Positions 15,132 through 19,477 of a stretch of 19,477 nucleotides of DNA are shown here, piece after piece (position 1 is the stretch's first letter; every line of letters begins with the position of its first letter). This DNA is from Clostridiales bacterium (GTDB taxonomy: Bacteria; Bacillota; Clostridia; Oscillospirales; QAMX01): positions 1 through 19,477 of the forward strand of contig QAMX01000072.1 of the NCBI GenBank assembly GCA_003149835.1. The letters run 5' to 3'. The notes under the pieces were generated by a model, which was given only the letters and a program-made list of their open reading frames with translations, did not search any database and was not told the DNA's origin. A program made the position numbers and the translations under genes.

Positions 15132-15887
15132 ATGGATCAGAGAGCAATCAAAGAGCTTTTGGAGCGGGTGGCGCAGGGCAGCCTGCCGGTGGACGAGGCG
15201 CTGCTGCGGCTCAAAGCCGAGCCGTTTGAGGATTTGGGCTTTGCCAAGCTCGACCACCACCGCGGACTCCGGCAGGGCGTGGCCGAGGTCATCTATGGCG
15301 CGGGCAAAACGCCGGAACAGATCCGCGAGATCGCCGCGGCCATGCGCGCCCGCGGACAGAAGACCATTCTCATCACCCGCCTTTCGGCCGAGGCTGCGGA
15401 AACGGCCGGAGAGGGGCTGCCGCTGCGCTATTTCCCGATGGGGCGCGTCGGCATCGTCGGCGAGCTGCCGGAGCCGGACGGCTGCGGCAAAATCGTCGTC
15501 GCCACCGGCGGCACCAGCGACATGCCGGTGGCCGAGGAGGCCGCGCTCACCGCTGAGGCGCTCGGCAACGAGGTGACGCGCCTCTACGACGTCGGCGTCG
15601 CCGGACTGCACCGGCTGCTGGCGCACACGGAGGAGATCATGAGCGCGCGGGTCATCGTCGCAATCGCCGGCATGGAGGGCGCTCTGGCGAGCGTCATCGG
15701 CGGCCTCGCCGACTGCCCGGTCATCGCCGTGCCCACCAGCGTGGGCTACGGCGCGGCCTTCAACGGGCTGGCGGCGCTGCTGTCGATGCTCAACTCCTGC
15801 GCGAGCGGCGTCAGCGTCGTCAACATCGACAACGGCTTCGGCGCGGGATATCTGGCCAGCATGATCAATCATATGGGGGGAAAATAA
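15132..15887 (+). CDS. larB: NaAD carboxylase/hydrolase LarB (first step of NPN synthesis)
   Basis: LarB carboxylates the pyridinium ring of nicotinic acid adenine dinucleotide and cleaves off AMP, giving the dicarboxylate used by LarE. The 251-residue protein has an N-terminal helical part and a C-terminal PurE-like domain. Recognisable blocks are LDHHRGLRQGVAEVIYG (around 40-56), VVATGGTSDMPVAEEAALT (122-140), AIAGMEGALASVIGGL, and VGYGAAFNGLAALLSMLNSC followed by VVNIDNGFGAGYL (205-241), the signature of this family. ATG 15132 lies six bases after the larE stop; its stop codon touches the start codon of larC. Confidence 0.94.
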   Translation: MDQRAIKELLERVAQGSLPVDEALLRLKAEPFEDLGFAKLDHHRGLRQGVAEVIYGAGKTPEQIREIAAAMRARGQKTILITRLSAEAAETAGEGLPLRYFPMGRVGIVGELPEPDGCGKIVVATGGTSDMPVAEEAALTAEALGNEVTRLYDVGVAGLHRLLAHTEEIMSARVIVAIAGMEGALASVIGGLADCPVIAVPTSVGYGAAFNGLAALLSMLNSCASGVSVVNIDNGFGAGYLASMINHMGGK

Positions 15888-17267
15888 ATGCGGACTCTCT
15901 ATCTTCAATGCGAGATGGGCGCGGCGGGGGACATGCTCATGGCGGCGCTGCTCGAACTCTGCCCCGACCGGCAGGGCTTTCTCGACAAAATCAACGCGCT
16001 CGGAATCCCCGGCGTGACGGTTTCGGCCGCTCCGTCGGTCAAATGCGGGATTACCGGCACGCATGTCGCCGTCGCCGTCCACGGCGCAGAGGAGCGCTCT
16101 GCGGACGTCTGCGAGCATGAGCACGAACATGAACACGGCCATGAACATAACCATGAGCACGAACATGAACACGACCACGGGCATGAGCACGACCACGGGC
16201 ATGAACACGGCCATGAGCATGACCATGAGCACGAACACGAACATGAACATGAACATGAACACGGCCACGAACACGACCACGGGCATGAACATAACCACAG
16301 CCACGAGCATGAGCACGGCCACGCGCATTCCCACTCGACGCTGAGCGATATCGAGCGGCTCGTCGGCGGGCTGGCGCTTTCGGAGCAGGTACGCCGCGAC
16401 GTTCTGGCGGTTTACGCGCTGATTGCCGAGGCGGAGAGCTTTGTCCATGGGCGGCCGGTCGGCGAGATTCATTTCCATGAGGTCGGCACAAAGGACGCGC
16501 TGGCCGATATCGTCGGCGTGTGCCTGCTGATGGAGATGCTCGCGCCCGAACAGGTATTGGCCTCGCCGGTACACGTCGGCTGCGGGCAGGTGCGCTGCGC
16601 GCACGGCGTTCTGCCCGTGCCTGCGCCCGCCACGGCGCGGATTCTGCGCGGCGTGCCTGCCTACGGCGGCGCCGTCCGCGGCGAGCTGTGTACGCCGACC
16701 GGCGCGGCGCTTTTAAAGCACTTTGTCAGCCGCTTTGGAGAAATGCCGGTGATGCGGGTCGGGCAGATCGGCTACGGCATGGGCAACAAGGATTTTGAAG
16801 CGGCCAACTGTGTCCGCGCCCTGCTCGGCGAGACCGCTGAGGCCGCCGGAGAGATTGCCGAGCTGCGCTGCAACCTCGACGATATGACGCCGGAAGCCGT
16901 CGGCTTTGCGCAGGAGCGGCTCTTTGAGGCCGGAGCGCTGGACGTCTACACCGTGCCGGTTGGCATGAAAAAAAACCGCCCCGGCGTGCTGCTGACCTGT
17001 ATGTGCCGTATGGACCAGCGCGACGAGCTGCTGCGGGCGATGTTCCGCCATACCACGACGCTCGGCGTGCGCGAGTATGTCTGCGGCCGCTATACGCTGC
17101 GCCGCAGCGAACGGAGCGTCGGGACGGAGTACGGCGCGGTGCGCGTCAAGGAGGCCTGCGGCTGGGGCGTGCGCCGGGAAAAGCCGGAGTATGAGGACGT
17201 GGCGCGCGTCGCCCGCGAAAACCGCTGCTCGCTGGCCGAGGCGGAAAAGCTGCTGAAAATCGACTGA
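15888..17267 (+). CDS. larC: CTP-dependent nickel insertase LarC with a His-rich insert
   Basis: LarC inserts Ni into the thiocarboxylate precursor with CTP hydrolysis, completing NPN. The 459-residue protein carries N-terminal CEMGAAGDMLMAALLEL, FHEVGTKDALADIVGVC in the middle, and C-terminal AELRCNLDDMTPEAVGFAQERLFEAGALDVY plus VPVGMKKNRPGVLL. It is one continuous frame, whereas L. plantarum makes LarC by frameshift from larC1 and larC2. Between residues 77 and 150 lies an uninterrupted run of 37 His-X dipeptides (X mostly Glu, Gly or Asp), a length and regularity far beyond ordinary His-rich loops. It probably binds or buffers Ni. ATG 15888 starts right after the larB stop. Confidence 0.94.
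   Translation: MRTLYLQCEMGAAGDMLMAALLELCPDRQGFLDKINALGIPGVTVSAAPSVKCGITGTHVAVAVHGAEERSADVCEHEHEHEHGHEHNHEHEHEHDHGHEHDHGHEHGHEHDHEHEHEHEHEHEHGHEHDHGHEHNHSHEHEHGHAHSHSTLSDIERLVGGLALSEQVRRDVLAVYALIAEAESFVHGRPVGEIHFHEVGTKDALADIVGVCLLMEMLAPEQVLASPVHVGCGQVRCAHGVLPVPAPATARILRGVPAYGGAVRGELCTPTGAALLKHFVSRFGEMPVMRVGQIGYGMGNKDFEAANCVRALLGETAEAAGEIAELRCNLDDMTPEAVGFAQERLFEAGALDVYTVPVGMKKNRPGVLLTCMCRMDQRDELLRAMFRHTTTLGVREYVCGRYTLRRSERSVGTEYGAVRVKEACGWGVRREKPEYEDVARVARENRCSLAEAEKLLKID
16116..16337 (+). repeat. In-frame hexanucleotide repeat encoding 37 His-X dipeptides in larC
   Basis: The codon pattern is CAY followed by GAR, GGN, GAY, AAY, or AGY/GCG/TCN, repeated 37 times without interruption. Synonymous codons are mixed (cat and cac both common), so the run is an old, selected tract rather than a recent slippage expansion, though replication slippage could still change its length in 6-base steps and preserve the frame. 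Confidence 0.95.
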
Positions 17268-17376
17268 CGGCGGCTGGCTCTGCCGCTGCGGATCAATACA
17301 GGGAAATCATAGAAAAATCTCTATATGCGTGTTAGCATACCAATATATCAAAATCAGAATTTGGACGGGAAATATC

Positions 17377-17904
17377 ATGGCGATTCCATTGGACGAGCTG
17401 AAAAAAGCAGGAGTTAGTCAATGCGGGGCGATTGCGCCGGCAGATCTTGAATTTTGCGAGGACATCCGAAAGCTCTGCGAGGGCAATGTTTGTCGCTTGT
17501 ATGCGAAAACGTGGGCGTGTCCTCCGGCCGTTGGAACTGTTGAGGAGTGCAAAGCGCGCTGCCTGAAATACACCAAAGGGCTCGTGTTTAACGCGGTATA
17601 TTGTTTAGAGGATTCATTTGATTATGAGGGCATGGCCGCAGGACATAGAGAATTCAAGAAACTGTGCGACAGGGTATACGCGCTGTTCAAAGGAAACGAT
17701 TCAGAATTCCTGTTATTGTCCAATGAAGGATGCGCCAGATGCAAAACCTGCACCTATCCGGACGCGCCGTGCAGAATGCCGCAGCTGCTGTTTCCGGCAC
17801 TTGAGGGATACGGTATCAATGTCATGAAACTTGCCGGAAAAGCGGGAATGGGATATCACAACGGCGAAAACACCGTAACGTATTTTGGCATGGTGTTGTA
17901 TTGA
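17377..17904 (+). CDS. DUF2284-type cysteine-rich metal-binding protein
   Basis: This 175-residue protein resembles DUF2284 (predicted metal-binding) proteins of anaerobes. It has 13 Cys, including the block WACPPAVGTVEECKARC (47-62) and a ferredoxin-like CARCKTCTYPDAPC (119-132, spacing C-x2-C-x2-C-x6-C), suggesting an iron-sulfur cluster. Its biochemical role is not known. ATG 17377 is preferred over an upstream in-frame start (17329) because the family block begins there and GGACGGGA lies before it. Base composition and codon use are clearly AT-richer than the lar genes, hinting at different origin. No terminator separates it from larC, so read-through is possible, but a 109-base AT-rich gap suggests its own promoter, which I could not place. 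Confidence 0.75.
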   Translation: MAIPLDELKKAGVSQCGAIAPADLEFCEDIRKLCEGNVCRLYAKTWACPPAVGTVEECKARCLKYTKGLVFNAVYCLEDSFDYEGMAAGHREFKKLCDRVYALFKGNDSEFLLLSNEGCARCKTCTYPDAPCRMPQLLFPALEGYGINVMKLAGKAGMGYHNGENTVTYFGMVLY

Positions 17905-18002
17905 ACCACTGCAAATCAAGGCGGTTTTCTCACTGATAGAAACATTTGCAAGAAGTTATAAGGTGATTTTCGTCTGTAAAATCAAAAAATCGTTTTATCG
18001 AG

Positions 18003-18050
18003 AAAAGCGTTATGCCCTCTGAATATCGGCTCAGAGGGCATAACGCTTTT
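18003..18050. terminator. Bidirectional terminator between convergent genes
   Basis: A perfect 20-bp stem (18003-18022 with 18031-18050) and an 8-base loop have four A on the left and four T on the right edge, and nearby A and T runs. It can stop transcripts from the DUF2284-type gene on the + strand and from the ECF gene on the - strand. Confidence 0.92.
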
Positions 18051-18114
18051 GAAAATCTGATTTTTTAGCAAAAGCAGAGCTGTGACGGGCGGATTCGCCG
18101 TTATGCTTTGGCTT

Positions 18115-18675
18115 CTATTCCCGGCTTTTGCGGATGGCGGTTCTGAGCGGCTCGACGAGGAGCATGGCGATGACGCCGCCGATAAGCGCGGTGAAGAGCT
18201 GAGTGACCGAGAACATGGCACTGAGCTTTTCGGCCTGCGGCGCGGGGATGCTGGACATCAGCGGGATGAGAATTTTGACGATGCCGAGGTACAGCACGAG
18301 AAATTTTGCCGCCGCGCCGGCGGCGATGGCCGTCACCCAAAGGGCGTATTTAACGGGACCTTCCTTGCGGCGGGCGCGGCCGAGCAGCAGCGAAAAGACG
18401 AGCACGATGACGACGTTTGCGAGCGCGATGACGGGGATAAACTCCCAAAGCGGCCCGATCCCGAGCAGCTTGGCGGCAAACGGCGAGATGACGGCGACGG
18501 TTGCGCCCGATGAAAGCCCCGCGATCAGCGCGCAGGCGACGAGGACGAAATTGACCGCCGAGCCGGTGACGAGCTGGCCGAGGCTCCTTGTCAAAAACTG
18601 GACGGCGACGAGCAAAGCGAGAAAAACCGCCGTGCGCGTGATCCAGAGAACGGTTTTGCTGACGTTTGTTTTCAT
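18115..18675 (-). CDS. ECF transporter S component-like membrane protein
   Basis: The 186-residue product is very hydrophobic, with about five to six spans: about 10-30, 36-56 (FVLVACALIAGL), 58-75, 78-98, 108-133 and 155-175, then a basic end (RTAIRKSRE). This resembles S components (substrate-binding subunits) of energy-coupling-factor importers for vitamins or metals. No ligand is indicated, and no EcfA/EcfT genes are nearby, so it would use a shared ECF module. The start at 18675 is chosen because AAAGGAG lies 11 bases upstream; an earlier ATG at 18714 lacks a site. It is divergent from the Crp/Fnr gene and likely activated by it through the shared palindrome. Confidence 0.75.
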   Translation of the reverse strand: MKTNVSKTVLWITRTAVFLALLVAVQFLTRSLGQLVTGSAVNFVLVACALIAGLSSGATVAVISPFAAKLLGIGPLWEFIPVIALANVVIVLVFSLLLGRARRKEGPVKYALWVTAIAAGAAAKFLVLYLGIVKILIPLMSSIPAPQAEKLSAMFSVTQLFTALIGGVIAMLLVEPLRTAIRKSRE

Positions 18676-18718
18676 ATACCCTGCATCTCCTTTGAAAAGA
18701 TCTTGTTTTTTCAAAGTT

Positions 18719-18724
18719 ATTGTA
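18719..18724 (-). promoter_or_regulatory. Predicted -10 element of the ECF gene
   Basis: On the - strand TACAAT occupies 18724-18719, giving a start near 18712. No good -35 is present; the Crp-type palindrome sits where one would be, typical of an activator-dependent promoter. An overlapping TATAGT (18729-18724) is an alternative. Confidence 0.55.
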
Positions 18725-18745
18725 CTATACTATTCGCTGTAATGC

Positions 18746-18761
18746 TGTTGCATATGCAACA
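18746..18761. promoter_or_regulatory. 16-bp palindrome, probable Crp/Fnr-type operator
   Basis: TGTTGCATATGCAACA is a perfect palindrome in the gap between the divergent ECF and Crp/Fnr genes. Its centre (18753.5) is 41.5 bp upstream of the predicted ECF start site, the standard position for class II activation. It is also 27 bases before the regulator start codon, so it may mediate autoregulation. Confidence 0.7.
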
Positions 18762-18787
18762 TTTTGACAGGGAGCAGCGAGAAAAAC

Positions 18788-19474
18788 ATGAAAAATACGG
18801 AGGATACGGCGGCACGGCTGGCAAATTGCCGGTTATTTGCGGGTTTTGAGGCGGCGGAGGTCGTGAAGCTGCTGGGATGTCTGGCGCCGCGCCGGGCGCG
18901 ATATGCGCGCGGGGAGCTGGTTTTGCGGCCGGGCGAACGGGTGCGGGAGTTTGGGGTTGTGATCAGCGGAGCGGTGTGCGGCGAACGGACGGATATTTCA
19001 GGAGAGAACAGCGTCGCGGGGATGATCGGCGAGGGCGGCGTATTCGGCGAGATTCTGGCGATCGGGCTGAACCGAATCCATACCGTAACGGTGCGCGCGG
19101 CGACGGATACGGAGGCGCTGCTGTTTGGATACGAGCGCGTGTCGGGGACCTGCGAGCATGCCTGCGGGTGTCACCGGCGGCTGATTCACAACCTGTTCAG
19201 CGTGATCGGCGAACAGTATTTCGCGCTGGCCGACCGGCTCTATTATCTCTCGCGGCGGACGCTGCGGCAGAAGCTGACGGCCTATCTGTCCGACTGTGCG
19301 GTCAGAGGCGGCGGCTATGTGTTTGAAATCCCGTTTACGCGCGAGGAGCTGGCGTCCTATCTGGCGGCGGACAGAAGCGCGCTGTCGCGGGAGCTGGCGG
19401 CCATGCGCCGGGACGGGCTGGTCGATTTCAGCGGCCGGAGCTTTCGGCTGCCGCCGGCGGCCCGGCGGGAATAG
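18788..19474 (+). CDS. Crp/Fnr-family transcriptional regulator
   Basis: The 228-residue protein has an N-terminal cyclic-nucleotide-binding-like domain (about 12-120, LRPGERVREFGVVISGAVCGER and GEGGVFGEILAIG) and a C-terminal winged HTH (about 155-222: SRRTLRQKLTAYLSD, then FTREELASYLAADRSALSRELAAM as recognition helix region). In the linker lie C122, C126 and C128 (TCEHACGCHRR), a cysteine cluster seen in this clostridial subfamily that might bind a cluster or sense redox. ATG 18788 is preferred over TTG 18764, with AGGGAG (18769-18774) as ribosome site. It sits divergent to the ECF gene with a shared palindromic operator, implying that it controls that gene. The window ends three bases after the stop. 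Confidence 0.88.
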   Translation: MKNTEDTAARLANCRLFAGFEAAEVVKLLGCLAPRRARYARGELVLRPGERVREFGVVISGAVCGERTDISGENSVAGMIGEGGVFGEILAIGLNRIHTVTVRAATDTEALLFGYERVSGTCEHACGCHRRLIHNLFSVIGEQYFALADRLYYLSRRTLRQKLTAYLSDCAVRGGGYVFEIPFTREELASYLAADRSALSRELAAMRRDGLVDFSGRSFRLPPAARRE

Positions 19475-19477
19475 GGG

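Noticed and set aside
14835..16604. 589-codon open frame on the - strand
   Set aside because: It lies opposite larE, larB and larC; its Val/Met/Phe-rich run is only the antisense of the His repeat, and no ribosome site or family motif is present.
15888..17267. Programmed frameshift producing LarC
   Set aside because: larC is one continuous frame here; both halves' motifs are in the same frame.

Overview
The window is GC-rich, densely coded, and reads like an anaerobic member of the Clostridia. I infer an Oscillospiraceae-like gut Firmicute from strong AGGAGG ribosome sites, frequent GTG starts, short consensus sigma-A promoters, GC-rich hairpin terminators, an ECF S component and a Crp/Fnr regulator. 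I cannot name a species. Nearly everything lies on the + strand. The exception is one ECF-type membrane gene near the right end.

Layout. (1) 1-3355, housekeeping: the tail of an unidentified gene, tsaE, a small GyrI-like effector-binding protein, tsaB and an RluA-family pseudouridine synthase. TsaE and TsaB act together in tRNA t6A37 synthesis. Between the effector-binding gene and tsaB sits a 173-bp non-autonomous element with 17-bp terminal inverted repeats and a perfect 10-bp target duplication. Its right end appears to supply a promoter to tsaB. (2) 3540-7922, a polyamine importer: consensus promoter, potA, potB, potC, potD and a strong terminator. A very stable hairpin lies between potB and potC. 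PotD carries a C-terminal membrane anchor instead of a lipobox. (3) 7923-8410, a non-coding stretch with four tandem copies of a palindromic unit of about 51 bp and a promoter, followed by a secreted LysM-CAP protein (8411-9010) with its own terminator. (4) 9111-17267, the main feature: one long operon. A promoter and a structured leader containing an intrinsic terminator precede a five-gene Opp/Nik-type ABC importer (SBP, two permeases, two ATPases). This is directly coupled to larE, larB and larC, the three enzymes that make the nickel-pincer nucleotide (NPN) cofactor. LarC contains 37 consecutive His-X dipeptides. larA, the lactate racemase that uses NPN, is not in the window. (5) 17268-19477: an AT-richer, Cys-rich DUF2284-type gene, a bidirectional terminator, and a divergent pair (ECF S component and Crp/Fnr regulator) sharing a perfect 16-bp palindrome. 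That palindrome is centred 41.5 bp upstream of the predicted ECF start site.

How it fits together: the importer next to larEBC is most simply a nickel (or nickel-chelate) uptake system that feeds cofactor assembly. LarB carboxylates and hydrolyses nicotinic acid adenine dinucleotide, LarE adds sulfur, and LarC inserts Ni using CTP. The His-rich segment of LarC could hold the incoming metal, and the leader terminator could set operon output. The nickel assignment rests on gene context plus transporter family; no metal-specific residue was identified. Family calls come from motif recognition only; no database search was possible.
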